Source: Clostridia bacterium (GTDB taxonomy: Bacteria > Bacillota > Clostridia > Oscillospirales > CAG-272). From it: 64,000 nucleotides of DNA. The notes beneath the pieces are model-generated. The model did not search any database. It had not been told where the DNA came from and worked only from the letters and a program-made list of their open reading frames with translations. Shown here in pieces: positions 28,373 through 36,869 of this stretch (positions within the stretch are counted from its first letter, which is position 1; each line of letters begins with the position of its first letter). The position numbers and the translations under genes are program-made. The DNA lies in contig JAFSRI010000042.1 in the NCBI GenBank assembly GCA_017446155.1, positions 1-64,000 of the forward strand. The letters run 5' to 3'.

Positions 28373-30574
28373 TTATCTCACTATCCTGTTCTCGCCTGCT
28401 TTTAAGGCGATTGTTTTATTGTCTATCGTCGCCATTGCTTTTACATTTTTCGGAACGGTGAAAATATATTCGGTTTTTCCGTTTTCTCTTTTCCACTCGG
28501 AGCTTATTTTTCCGTATTCCGTATCTATCGAAGCCTTGACGTAATTTATTCTTTCGTCTGTTTTCGGGCAGAAAAGCACCGTTTTATATCCTGCCTCGGC
28601 AGGGGTTATCCCCGCCATAACTGAATACATCCACTCTCCCACGGCGCCGTAGGCATAGTGGTTGAACGAATTCATTTTCTTATCCCACATATCGCCGTTT
28701 TCCTTTACACCGTCCCAATGTTCCCAAATAGTTGTAGCGCCTTGCTTTATCGAATACAGCCACGACGGACACTTATCTCCGAGAAGGACCGAGAATGCCT
28801 CTTTTTCATATCCGTTGCGCGACAGTGCGTAAAGCAGGTGCGGTGTTCCGACAAAGCCCGTCGTCAGCCGACAGCCGTTTGCTTTTACGGAGTTTACAAG
28901 TTTTTCGGCGAGTTTATTTCTCTCTGTTCCGTCGCAAAGTCCGAATTCAAGCATCAGCGCGTAATACGTTTGAGTTTTCAGCGATTTTTCTCCGCTGTGA
29001 ACTTTTTCATATTCGTCCTCGTCGGAAAATTCGCGTTTTACTTTATCAAGACATACGCCGAGAAATTCCTCATATTCTTTTATGTCTTTGCCTATCGCTT
29101 CCGAAAGCGATATAAAAAGCTCGGTCGAATATGCGGCGTAAGCCGTGGCGACAAATTCCTTAGGGGTAAGTCCCGTATATCTATCCGGGCGTTCCATTGC
29201 AAGCCAGTCGCCGTAATGGAATCGTTCCTCACTTGTGTAATCGTCGAAGTTATCCCGCATATATTCTATCCAGCGGCGCATCATGTCGTAATTGTCGTAA
29301 ATTATCTTTTTGTCGCCGTATTGCATATAAAGATTATACGGAATTATGACGCACGCGTCAGACCACGCCGCCGACGAGCGCACCCAATGCGACGGCACGA
29401 CGACGGGTATTCTGCCGTCATCCGTCTGGCACAGGCGCATATCGGCGAGCCACTTGTCAAAGAATTTTCTTGCGTCATAGTTTATCGCGGCGCAGTTTGA
29501 AAAAACCTCAGCGTCACCCGTCCAGCCGATGCGCTCGTCGCGCTGCGGGCAATCGGTCGGCACGTCGAGGAAATTCCCCCTCTGCCCCCAGATTATATTT
29601 TGATACAGCTTGTTTAAGCGCTCGTCGGAGCATTCAAATCTGCCGCGTCGTTTCATATCCGAATACACCGCTATCGCGCGGAAGTTTTCGGGTTTTATTT
29701 CTTCCGCCCACTCGTTTATTTTAATATATCTGAACCCGTAATAATTGTATTCCGGCTTGAAACTTTGCGGTGTTCCGTCGCAGATAAATACCGTTTCGGC
29801 TTTTGCAGAGCGATAGTTTTCATTGTAAAAATTTCCGTTTTTATCAAGCATTTCACCGTGAGAAAACGAGCATCGTCCGCCGTTGTTACCCGTTACGTTA
29901 AACTCTACGTAACCTGTTATCTCCTGCCCGAAATCGAGCACCGTTTCCCCCGCCGGAGTTTTTATCAGTTCTTTAACGTCAAGCACCTCGTGCTCGGCGA
30001 TGATCTCTCCCTCTTGCGGAATGAGCATATCCGTTGACGCAGGAAGCTGACGTGCAAAATAAACGTCTGCGGCAGAGAACGTAGCGTCGTAAACGTCGCC
30101 GCCGTACATATCGGCATACCTGTTTTTCGTTTCGCAAACAGACCAGCTTCCGTCGGTGAAGATATATTCTTTTCTACCGTCGGTAAATGTAAGCTCCACG
30201 GCGCAAATTGCCGCCGTGCAGTCCGGTTTAAGACCGCTAAGGCATTCTTTCGGATTTTTTTCGTGAAAAAGATCTTGACAAAGAAATCCGCGTCCTACGG
30301 AAATTTCTATTTTATTTTCACCGACTGTCAAAATGGAGGAAATATCCGATTTTTGATATTGCACGCGCTTTGTGTATAGCGTCCAGCCGGGAGCAAAAGG
30401 ATATATATCGAGTTTTTTTCCATTTATTTTTGCCGTATACACGCCTATTGCAGAGCAATAAATATGTGCCGAAAGCACTTTTTCGGCAATATTGAACTCT
30501 TTTGAATATTTCCACACTTTGCTTTCCGTATCAAACGGTGGGGTTATCCATTTTGAGCCGTATAATATGTCCAT
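28373..30574 (-). CDS. Alpha-L-rhamnosidase, GH78 family
   Basis: 733 residues, somewhat short for GH78 (usually 850-950), with no signal peptide, so it is probably cytoplasmic. N-terminal beta-sandwich domains (residues 1-300) precede the (alpha/alpha)6 barrel. The barrel carries the DVPTDCPQRDERIGWTGDA signature with the general acid Glu, and the later TTIWEHWD motif with the second catalytic Glu. It removes terminal rhamnose from plant glycans or flavonoid glycosides. The start ATG has AGGAG upstream. It heads the operon with the PPTase and the unknown gene. Confidence 0.92.
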   Translation of the reverse strand: MDILYGSKWITPPFDTESKVWKYSKEFNIAEKVLSAHIYCSAIGVYTAKINGKKLDIYPFAPGWTLYTKRVQYQKSDISSILTVGENKIEISVGRGFLCQDLFHEKNPKECLSGLKPDCTAAICAVELTFTDGRKEYIFTDGSWSVCETKNRYADMYGGDVYDATFSAADVYFARQLPASTDMLIPQEGEIIAEHEVLDVKELIKTPAGETVLDFGQEITGYVEFNVTGNNGGRCSFSHGEMLDKNGNFYNENYRSAKAETVFICDGTPQSFKPEYNYYGFRYIKINEWAEEIKPENFRAIAVYSDMKRRGRFECSDERLNKLYQNIIWGQRGNFLDVPTDCPQRDERIGWTGDAEVFSNCAAINYDARKFFDKWLADMRLCQTDDGRIPVVVPSHWVRSSAAWSDACVIIPYNLYMQYGDKKIIYDNYDMMRRWIEYMRDNFDDYTSEERFHYGDWLAMERPDRYTGLTPKEFVATAYAAYSTELFISLSEAIGKDIKEYEEFLGVCLDKVKREFSDEDEYEKVHSGEKSLKTQTYYALMLEFGLCDGTERNKLAEKLVNSVKANGCRLTTGFVGTPHLLYALSRNGYEKEAFSVLLGDKCPSWLYSIKQGATTIWEHWDGVKENGDMWDKKMNSFNHYAYGAVGEWMYSVMAGITPAEAGYKTVLFCPKTDERINYVKASIDTEYGKISSEWKRENGKTEYIFTVPKNVKAMATIDNKTIALKAGENRIVR

Positions 30575-30672
30575 TCTTTTCTCCTAAGCGGTTATTTGTA
30601 AAAATCACTCTTTCAATCCATAAGAAATCCCGTGCGGAGCTTTCTTTGTGAAATTCCAAGTGTTGTTAAATA

Positions 30673-30701
30673 ATATTATCATATATGATAATTAAAGTCA
30701 A
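30673..30701 (-). promoter_or_regulatory. Promoter of the rhamnosidase operon with an embedded palindromic operator
   Basis: On minus: TTGACT (30701-30696), a 17-base spacer and TAATAT (30678-30673). An 18-base perfect palindrome, ATTATCATATATGATAAT (30675-30692), fills most of the spacer and the -10 box. That is the classic position for a repressor site. Confidence 0.7.
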
Positions 30702-30723
30702 TGCAAAAAAATACCGAAAAGTA

Positions 30724-30752
30724 TGGACAAACGGGCAAAATGCTGTTAAAAT
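30724..30752 (+). promoter_or_regulatory. Promoter of the HAD-SDR-Gfo/Idh genes
   Basis: TGGACA (30724-30729), a 17-base spacer and TAAAAT (30747-30752), 42 bases before the HAD start and divergent from the rhamnosidase promoter. Confidence 0.6.
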
Positions 30753-30794
30753 GTATATGCAAAAACTCAACTCTGCAAGGAAAATTAAAAGAAA

Positions 30795-31457
30795 ATGATA
30801 AAAGCGGCTATTTTTGATCTCGACGGAACATTGGCAAACACACTCCCCGACCTTACGGAGGGCATGTGCCGCGCAAGGGCGCGATACGGTTTTCCTCCGA
30901 TAACTGAGAAAGAAATATTAAAGTTCGTCAACGGCACGACGGACGATTACGTTCATAAGTGTTTTCCCGAAGGGCAGGATGAAGATTTCTTTCAGCAGGC
31001 AAAAAAAGTATACATTGAGGAATACTCCAGATGTTATCTTAATAATACATATGCATACGAAGGAATGACGTCGCTGATGGACGACCTTAAATCTCGCGGG
31101 ATACGCTTGGCGGTGTTTACGAACAAAGACCACAAGAGTGCAAACGACATAGTTAAAAAGTTATACGGCGACGGCGTGTTTGAGATAATTTTAGGCACGG
31201 GATTTTTCCCCGGCAAGCCGGATCCGGCGGGGGCGCTGTATCTTGCTGAAAAACTCGGCGCAAAGCCGAGCGAAACCGTGTTTATCGGCGATTCGGACGT
31301 TGACGTAAATACCGCGAAAAACGCGGGAATGATCCGCCTTGACGTTTCATGGGGATACAGAGACGAGGCGTTTTTGCACGGTGCGGGGGCGCAATATATA
31401 GCGCATGACGCCGGAGAAATCCTTAAAATAATCGACAAAATAAATTCTGAAAGATAA
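30795..31457 (+). CDS. HAD-superfamily phosphatase, phosphoglycolate phosphatase-like
   Basis: 220 residues. DLDGTLANT (motif I with both aspartates), VFTNKDH (motif II Thr), the lysine of GKPDP (motif III) and FIGDSDVD (motif IV) are in order, with a helical cap between motifs I and II: subfamily I, Gph/PgmB type. The substrate is a small phosphate ester; in this setting a sugar phosphate is plausible. AAGGA lies 15 bases ahead of the ATG, a weak site. Confidence 0.88.
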   Translation: MIKAAIFDLDGTLANTLPDLTEGMCRARARYGFPPITEKEILKFVNGTTDDYVHKCFPEGQDEDFFQQAKKVYIEEYSRCYLNNTYAYEGMTSLMDDLKSRGIRLAVFTNKDHKSANDIVKKLYGDGVFEIILGTGFFPGKPDPAGALYLAEKLGAKPSETVFIGDSDVDVNTAKNAGMIRLDVSWGYRDEAFLHGAGAQYIAHDAGEILKIIDKINSER

Positions 31458-31471
31458 AAGGAGAAATCAAA

Positions 31472-32326
31472 ATGAAACTTCCATTTCAAATCGACCTTAA
31501 AGATAAAGTTGCCGTGGTAACCGGCGGCGGAGGGGTGCTTTGCTCGGGTTTTGCCGAGGCTCTCGCGCTTTGCGGCGCAAAGGTTGCCGTATGTGACCTT
31601 AAAGTTGAGGCGGCACAGGCGGTTGCCGACAAAATAAATGCCGAGGGCGGCACAGCGATAGCTGTCGGCGCAAACGTTCTCGAACGCGAGAGCTTGGAAG
31701 AGGCGAGAAAGACGATAAACGAAAAGCTCGGCACGTGCGATATTCTTCTCAACGGTGCGGGCGGCAACAACCCCAAGGGTACGACGACGAAAGAATATCT
31801 CTTCCCCGAGGACATCGACGGCGGCGAGGACATCGTTACGTTCTTTGACCTCGACCCGAAGGGAATAGAGTTTGTTTTCAATCTTAACTTCATCGGAACG
31901 CTCCTTCCCACACAGGTGTTCGCGCGCGATATGGCAAAGAAAGAGGGCACGCTTATCCTCAACGTTTCCAGCATGAACAGCTTCCGTCCGCTGACGAAAA
32001 TACCGGCTTATTCCGGTGCGAAAGCCGCAGTGTCTAACTTTACCCAGTGGCTCGCCGTTCACTTTGCAAAGGTTGGCATCAGAGTAAACGCCATAGCTCC
32101 CGGCTTCTTTGTTACGAATCAAAACCGCGGAATGCTTATGAACCCCGACGGGTCTCTAACGCCGAGAAGCGAAAAAATACTCGCTCACACGCCTATGGGC
32201 AGATTCGGCACGACGGATGACCTCACGGGAACATTGCTTTGGCTTTGCGACAATGAGGCTTCGGGCTTTGTCAACGGCGTTGTCGTTCCCGTTGACGGCG
32301 GCTTTGCCGCATATTCCGGCGTTTGA
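31472..32326 (+). CDS. SDR-family oxidoreductase, D-mannonate oxidoreductase-like
   Basis: 284 residues. It has the N-terminal TGGGGVLCSGFAEAL cofactor loop, NGAGGNNPKGTT, the catalytic Ser of NVSSMNSF and YSGAKAA (Tyr/Lys). The long insert and GGNNPKGTT pattern resemble Bacillus YjmF, which interconverts D-mannonate and D-fructuronate, so a uronate/aldonate role is inferred. It has an AGGAG site and lies 14 bases after the HAD gene. Confidence 0.85.
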   Translation: MKLPFQIDLKDKVAVVTGGGGVLCSGFAEALALCGAKVAVCDLKVEAAQAVADKINAEGGTAIAVGANVLERESLEEARKTINEKLGTCDILLNGAGGNNPKGTTTKEYLFPEDIDGGEDIVTFFDLDPKGIEFVFNLNFIGTLLPTQVFARDMAKKEGTLILNVSSMNSFRPLTKIPAYSGAKAAVSNFTQWLAVHFAKVGIRVNAIAPGFFVTNQNRGMLMNPDGSLTPRSEKILAHTPMGRFGTTDDLTGTLLWLCDNEASGFVNGVVVPVDGGFAAYSGV

Positions 32327-32390
32327 TGTGATAATTTACAAAGAAAAGTTATAGTAAATCTTTAAATATAATCATACGGAGGTATTTAAA

Positions 32391-33647
32391 ATGGGCAAGA
32401 TATTCACGGTGGCCATTCTCGGTTGCGGGAGCCGCGGCGCCAATGCTTACGGGCGAAAGATGTTTGATATGCCGGATAAATATAAGATAGTTTCTCTTTG
32501 CGATATAAATCCGGAAAAGTTAAGATTGACAAAAGAAACGTTTTCTGTGCCGGATGAGGAAACTTTCACCGACGAAAATGAGTTCTTCAAAAAGAAACGC
32601 GCCGACGTGATAGTTATAGCAACGCAGGACCAAGACCATGTTCGCCACTGCGTAAAGGCGCTGGAGCTCGGCTATGACGTTCTGCTTGAAAAGCCGCTGA
32701 CGAAAACGAAAAAGGGCTGTGACGCCTTGCTTAACGCACAGAAAAAATACGGCGGTAAGGTGCTTGTGTGCCACGTGCTCAGATACGCCCCCGCGTTCAT
32801 TAAGGCGGCGGAACTTATCGACAGCGGCGCGATAGGACGGCTGGTTGAAATCGACAACACCGAGCAGGTGGCGTTTTGGCATCAGGCTCACAGTTTTGTG
32901 CGCGGAAACTGGCGTAGAAGCGATGAAACCTCGCCCATGATACTTGCAAAATGCTGCCACGACCTCGATCTCTTGCAGTTTTTTGCAAAATCGAAATGTA
33001 AATCGCTTTCATCTGTCGGAGATTTGACGTTCTTCACGCCCGAAAACGCACCAGAAGGGGCGGCTGAAAGATGCCTTGACTGCAAATACATCGATACCTG
33101 CCCATATAGCGCAAAGCAGGTGTATATTACTCGATTCGGTGGGAACGAAATAACGTGGCCGTCGAGCGCCATAACACTCAAACGTCCGTTGACGGCGGAG
33201 AATGTGATGGAGGCGTTAAAAGACGGACCTTACGGTCGTTGCGTATTCCATTGCGATAATAACGTTGTCGATCATCAACTGACGACAATGACGTTTGAAA
33301 ACGGCGTCAAAGCCACGCTTACGATGGTTGCTTTCACCGGCAAAAGCGGAAGACTTATGTTCTTGCGCGGAACGCTCGGCGAAGTCATAGTCGACGAGGA
33401 ACACGGCAAGGTGATACTTAAACAGTTTATGAAAGATACGCAAGAGTGGGAGATAAGCTCGCTTGTTTCGGCGGGTGACGGCCACGGCGGCGGCGACAGC
33501 GGCATTGTGGGCGCACTGTATGAAACGCTTGCAGGCGGAAAGGAAGGCGCGACGACGCTTAAAGAGTCGATTGAAAGCCACTTGATGGGTATTGCGGCTG
33601 AAAAATCGAGGCTTGCCGGCGGCAAACTTACAAAAGTTCACCGGTAA
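32391..33647 (+). CDS. Gfo/Idh/MocA-family oxidoreductase
   Basis: 418 residues. The N-terminal Rossmann fold (VAILGCGSRGANAYG) and EKPLTKT motif (the conserved catalytic lysine region) are clear, followed by the C-terminal alpha/beta domain. A CLDCKYIDTCPYSAK segment carries three or four cysteines that may bind a metal; this is seen in part of the family. NAD(P)-dependent oxidation of a sugar or cyclitol is expected, but the substrate is not known. CGGAGGT precedes the ATG. Confidence 0.88.
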   Translation: MGKIFTVAILGCGSRGANAYGRKMFDMPDKYKIVSLCDINPEKLRLTKETFSVPDEETFTDENEFFKKKRADVIVIATQDQDHVRHCVKALELGYDVLLEKPLTKTKKGCDALLNAQKKYGGKVLVCHVLRYAPAFIKAAELIDSGAIGRLVEIDNTEQVAFWHQAHSFVRGNWRRSDETSPMILAKCCHDLDLLQFFAKSKCKSLSSVGDLTFFTPENAPEGAAERCLDCKYIDTCPYSAKQVYITRFGGNEITWPSSAITLKRPLTAENVMEALKDGPYGRCVFHCDNNVVDHQLTTMTFENGVKATLTMVAFTGKSGRLMFLRGTLGEVIVDEEHGKVILKQFMKDTQEWEISSLVSAGDGHGGGDSGIVGALYETLAGGKEGATTLKESIESHLMGIAAEKSRLAGGKLTKVHR

Positions 33648-33655
33648 ATAATTTA

Positions 33656-33687
33656 TGCCCGAGGGGAATTTTCCTCGGGCATTTTTG
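33656..33687 (+). terminator. Terminator of the Gfo/Idh gene
   Basis: TGCCCGAGG (33656-33664) pairs with CCTCGGGCA (33673-33681), followed by TTTTT. Confidence 0.85.
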
Positions 33688-33742
33688 CGCTCAAATTGCG
33701 GAACATTTAAAAAAGGTGCAAAAAATGACCGTTTTTTGCACA

Positions 33743-33769
33743 AAAAAAGAGCCTTTCGGCTCTTTTTTC
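33743..33769. terminator. Bidirectional terminator between the plus and minus clusters
   Basis: AAAAAAGAGCC (33743-33753) pairs with GGCTCTTTTTT (33758-33768) around a TTTC loop; it is A-rich on one side and T-rich on the other. It serves chiefly the minus-strand GDPD gene. Confidence 0.8.
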
Positions 33770-33777
33770 GGCATTTT

Positions 33778-34530
33778 TTATTCGAGAATATTGCTTGTTA
33801 TGAAGTCCACACCCCAACTTGCGTATTTTTCCGCGCGCTCGGGGTCGTCTACCGTCCAGCAGTTTATCTGCAAGCCTTCGTTGTGCATAATGCGTATTGC
33901 CTCGTCGCTGTGATTGAAGCGGTAGTAGTCACCGATGTCGGCACCTATGCGCAGGTCTATCATTTGACCGAGGTGATCGTCAAAATCGGTGTTAGAGCAG
34001 AGAAACTGCATATCGTATATACGCGATTTTCCGCGAAGGACGGCGAGATTTTCAAAGCCGAACGAGATGAACGTTGTGCCCATAATATAGCCGAGTTTAT
34101 CAATCGTGTCAGCCATGCGATATAGCGCCTCCGCCGGCCAGACAGGGTTGCTGTCCGAGCCTTTGATTTCAAGCACGGCTCGTTTTGAATATTTCTGACA
34201 TATCGAGATATATTCTTCAAGTGTTGGCAGGATAAGATCTCCGCGGGATTTTTGCCCGTCTTTATTAAAGAGAATTATTTTGCGAAGATCATCGAATTTT
34301 GTTTCCTCGATAATTATATCCTCGCCCGCGACGCGTTTTAGAGAAGAGTCGTGGCAAATGATGAATTTGCCGTCGGCGGTGAGATGCACGTCGGTTTCAA
34401 TGCCGTAATACGAGCGGTTGCCAGCGGCTACGAACGCCGAGCATGTGTTTTCGGTTTCAAGGCCGGATACGCCGCGATGGGCGATAATTTTTGTATTGTA
34501 TTTATTTTTAATTTTTATAGTGTCGTTCAT
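33778..34530 (-). CDS. Glycerophosphodiester phosphodiesterase
   Basis: 250 residues, cytoplasmic (no signal). IIAHRGVSGLETENT gives the His-Arg active-site start, GIETDVHLTADGKFIICHD the metal-binding Glu/Asp and second His. The product would be glycerol-3-phosphate plus an alcohol from phospholipid head groups. The gene begins nine bases after the SGNH lipoprotein stop and has no visible ribosome site of its own, so it probably depends on translational coupling. Confidence 0.92.
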   Translation of the reverse strand: MNDTIKIKNKYNTKIIAHRGVSGLETENTCSAFVAAGNRSYYGIETDVHLTADGKFIICHDSSLKRVAGEDIIIEETKFDDLRKIILFNKDGQKSRGDLILPTLEEYISICQKYSKRAVLEIKGSDSNPVWPAEALYRMADTIDKLGYIMGTTFISFGFENLAVLRGKSRIYDMQFLCSNTDFDDHLGQMIDLRIGADIGDYYRFNHSDEAIRIMHNEGLQINCWTVDDPERAEKYASWGVDFITSNILE

Positions 34531-34539
34531 TATAGATAA

Positions 34540-36549
34540 TTATTTTACGGGTACGTAGATTGCAAATACGTCTTTGAGTGCGTTCATTTCAGCGTCTGAA
34601 AGAGCGGGGTTTTTGAGTTTTGCGATGTTGAACGCGCGAATGTTCCAGCCGCCCCACCATTTTGCGTCTATTTCGACTACGCTTGACGTAACGTTTGCGG
34701 GACGGGCGGAGGAAGCGTTCTTTGACGATTCGGACGTCCAGCCCTCGGGACGGTACTGATAGCCGACTTGAAGCACGATGACGGAGCCCTCGGGCAGGTC
34801 TGCCTTTGTAAACTTTTTAGTTGTGGCAAACTGGTTAAGGTTTGATGCGGTGCTGCCCGTTGCCTTTGACGTTACGGTACCGCCGGCGGTGGAATTATAG
34901 TAGGCGTAATATGTTATATCGAGGTCGAGCTTTGTATATTTGCTTGCGTCGTAGCCGGCGGTGGCGAATATTTCATCAACCGTTTGATTTGCGTATTTTT
35001 CCTCGTCGGTGTGCTTAGGAACAAAGATAAAGAACACGTCTTTGAGCGCCGTCATATCGGCGTCGGAGAGTGCGGGGTTGCCCGCCTTTGCGATGTTGAA
35101 CGCGCGGTAGCCCCAGCTGCCCCACCATTTTGCGTCTACCTCAACGACCTCTGCCGTAACGTTTGCGGGACGCTCGGAGGAGCTGTTCTTGGACGAGAGC
35201 GCAATCCAGCCTTCCGGACGGTATTGATAACCTTTTTTGAGAAGTATCATCGTGCCGTTGGGGAGGTCTTCCTTCGGGAATATTCTTGTCGCCGCGAATT
35301 GATTAAGGTTTGACGCTGTGCTGTTGGCTTTTGATTGAAGTGTGCTGTTCGCGCCTGAGTTATAATATGCGTAATATGTAAGGGAGGGGTCGATGAGGTA
35401 GTAATCGTCGGGGTTTTTGCCGGCGGCTTTGAGCATTGCGACGGCGTCTGCGTTCTCGATTGTGGGAACGGCGGGTTTTTCTTTATATGACGATTCCGTC
35501 ACCTTGTCGGGGGTTTTGACGGCTTTGTTTACGGCATCTTTCAAGGCTTTTAGCATGTCTGCCGATATTGAAAAACCGTTGGGCACCCACGTTACCTCGT
35601 CTATATCCCAGCCGGTGAGAGTTTTCGCCCATGTGAGCGCCGCCGTATATCTGCCGAAGCCGAGATTAAGATGATAACCGTCACGCGTTACCTTGTCGCC
35701 TATGTAGCTTGTTCTGAGGTTCTGGATGGCGGTTCCGACGGGAATTACAAGTGAAAATTCGTCGTGTGCTAAAACTTTATCCTTTACCGTGTTGACGATT
35801 GCCTGATACATCGTCATTTGGTCTTTGTTGTATTTTGCAAAATCTGTGTGGGTCGAGTCGCCCTCATATGCCCACGTCATATTCCAAACGAATTTTGCGT
35901 CCGGGCATTTCTTTTTGATCATTTCTTTGAGTTCGGTAAAAATGTCCGTCAGGTGCGGCTCATACGTTTCGGGAAGTCCGCTCTTGCCGCTTACTTGTTG
36001 CAGAGAGATATAGTCCCAATCATATTCTTCGACAGCCGTCTTTACGGACGCTTTTCTCTTTGTCCATGTGCCGGAGGTGTTGAGCTGATAGTCGTATGTG
36101 GCAACGTTAAATTCGATGTTCATCGAATGCGTTTCAAGCGAGCAACCGCCTATATACATATTGCCGAGGACTATCTCTTTTGCGCCCATGTCGTGAAGTA
36201 TGCCGTAGAGGTGGTTCATGGAATCCTCGGAGAAGCTGTTGCCGATAGCGAGGATTTTTATAGAATCTTTTGACAGCGTTTCATCGACTGCGGTCGGAAT
36301 TTCAACGTCGGGGCGTGCTACGGTTGTGGTTTCCGTTGCAGAGGTGGTTTCCGTTTCGGTTGCCGTCGTCGTTTCGGTGGCAGTGGTTGTCGTTTCCGTC
36401 GCCGTTTCGGAAGATTTCGGCGTCGTGGCGTCGGTTTCCGTTCCTTTTGTCGTTGATGTTTCTTCGTTTTTCGCTTCGCCGCATGCCGCGAGAGCAAGAA
36501 CGCTTACTATCATGGCGGCCGCTATAAGCAGAGTAATAACTTTTTTCAT
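34540..36549 (-). CDS. SGNH-hydrolase (DUF4886-type) lipoprotein with a duplicated C-terminal domain
   Basis: 669 residues. The signal peptide ends in LALAAC with lipidated C23. A Thr/Glu-rich linker of repeated TET-like units (about 30-80) follows. Residues about 95-345 form an SGNH/DUF4886 domain with the nucleophile block IGNSFSEDS and a DGYHLNLGFGRY block supplying Asp/His. Two homologous ~130-residue modules then share YYAYYNS, TASNLNQFA, GYQYRPEGW, SSARPANVT, VDAKWWG and RAFNIAK motifs. The modules may bind a polysaccharide (many exposed Trp/Tyr); that is inference. The domain could be a surface deacetylase or esterase. Confidence 0.82.
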   Translation of the reverse strand: MKKVITLLIAAAMIVSVLALAACGEAKNEETSTTKGTETDATTPKSSETATETTTTATETTTATETETTSATETTTVARPDVEIPTAVDETLSKDSIKILAIGNSFSEDSMNHLYGILHDMGAKEIVLGNMYIGGCSLETHSMNIEFNVATYDYQLNTSGTWTKRKASVKTAVEEYDWDYISLQQVSGKSGLPETYEPHLTDIFTELKEMIKKKCPDAKFVWNMTWAYEGDSTHTDFAKYNKDQMTMYQAIVNTVKDKVLAHDEFSLVIPVGTAIQNLRTSYIGDKVTRDGYHLNLGFGRYTAALTWAKTLTGWDIDEVTWVPNGFSISADMLKALKDAVNKAVKTPDKVTESSYKEKPAVPTIENADAVAMLKAAGKNPDDYYLIDPSLTYYAYYNSGANSTLQSKANSTASNLNQFAATRIFPKEDLPNGTMILLKKGYQYRPEGWIALSSKNSSSERPANVTAEVVEVDAKWWGSWGYRAFNIAKAGNPALSDADMTALKDVFFIFVPKHTDEEKYANQTVDEIFATAGYDASKYTKLDLDITYYAYYNSTAGGTVTSKATGSTASNLNQFATTKKFTKADLPEGSVIVLQVGYQYRPEGWTSESSKNASSARPANVTSSVVEIDAKWWGGWNIRAFNIAKLKNPALSDAEMNALKDVFAIYVPVK

Positions 36550-36601
36550 AGATTGTGCCTTTCTTAAAAAACAATCGCATCTATCACGATTTTATATTAT
36601 G

Positions 36602-36630
36602 ATTTTATCATAGTACATATATTTTGTCAA
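36602..36630 (-). promoter_or_regulatory. Promoter of the SGNH lipoprotein gene
   Basis: On minus: TTGACA (36630-36625), a 17-base spacer and TAAAAT (36607-36602), about 52 bases ahead of the start codon. Confidence 0.82.
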
Positions 36631-36832
36631 CGAGTCAATTAAAAAATGCCGTGCGGTCACAGCAAAACGGTAATGCGGAAGAATATGATTGTGAACGGCA
36701 AAATTAAGGTCAATTTCACATTCGCCCGATAAATAAAACGCAAATCTACGGCAGGTTTTCGCGGAATGAGGTTAAATAATACGGTCAAAGCCGCACCGGT
36801 GACGTTTTGACGAATGATTTGACGCCTCGGCG
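36631..36832. other. Intergenic stretch without recognisable features
   Basis: About 200 bases between the lipoprotein promoter and the trxB terminator. No plausible frame, promoter or repeat was seen. Confidence 0.6.
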
Positions 36833-36863
36833 GAAAAAATCGGGGAGAAGTTTTTTCTCCCCG
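36833..36863 (-). terminator. Terminator of the nrdD-trxB operon
   Basis: CGGGGAG (36841-36847) pairs with CTCCCCG (36857-36863). Read on minus, the hairpin is followed by ATTTTTTCC. Confidence 0.8.
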
Positions 36864-36869
36864 AAGTTT

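Noticed and set aside
28658-29500. 280-codon plus-strand frame inside the rhamnosidase gene
   Set aside because: Antisense shadow of a clear GH78 gene; composition rich in Cys/Arg/Phe and no ribosome site.
31034-32122. 362-codon minus-strand frame across the HAD and SDR genes
   Set aside because: Antisense to two clear enzyme genes; no recognisable domain and no start signal.
36300-36480. Short tandem DNA repeat in the lipoprotein gene as a possible CRISPR or minisatellite
   Set aside because: The repetition comes from Thr/Glu-rich coding units (TET-like) in the linker; units are short, imperfect and in frame.
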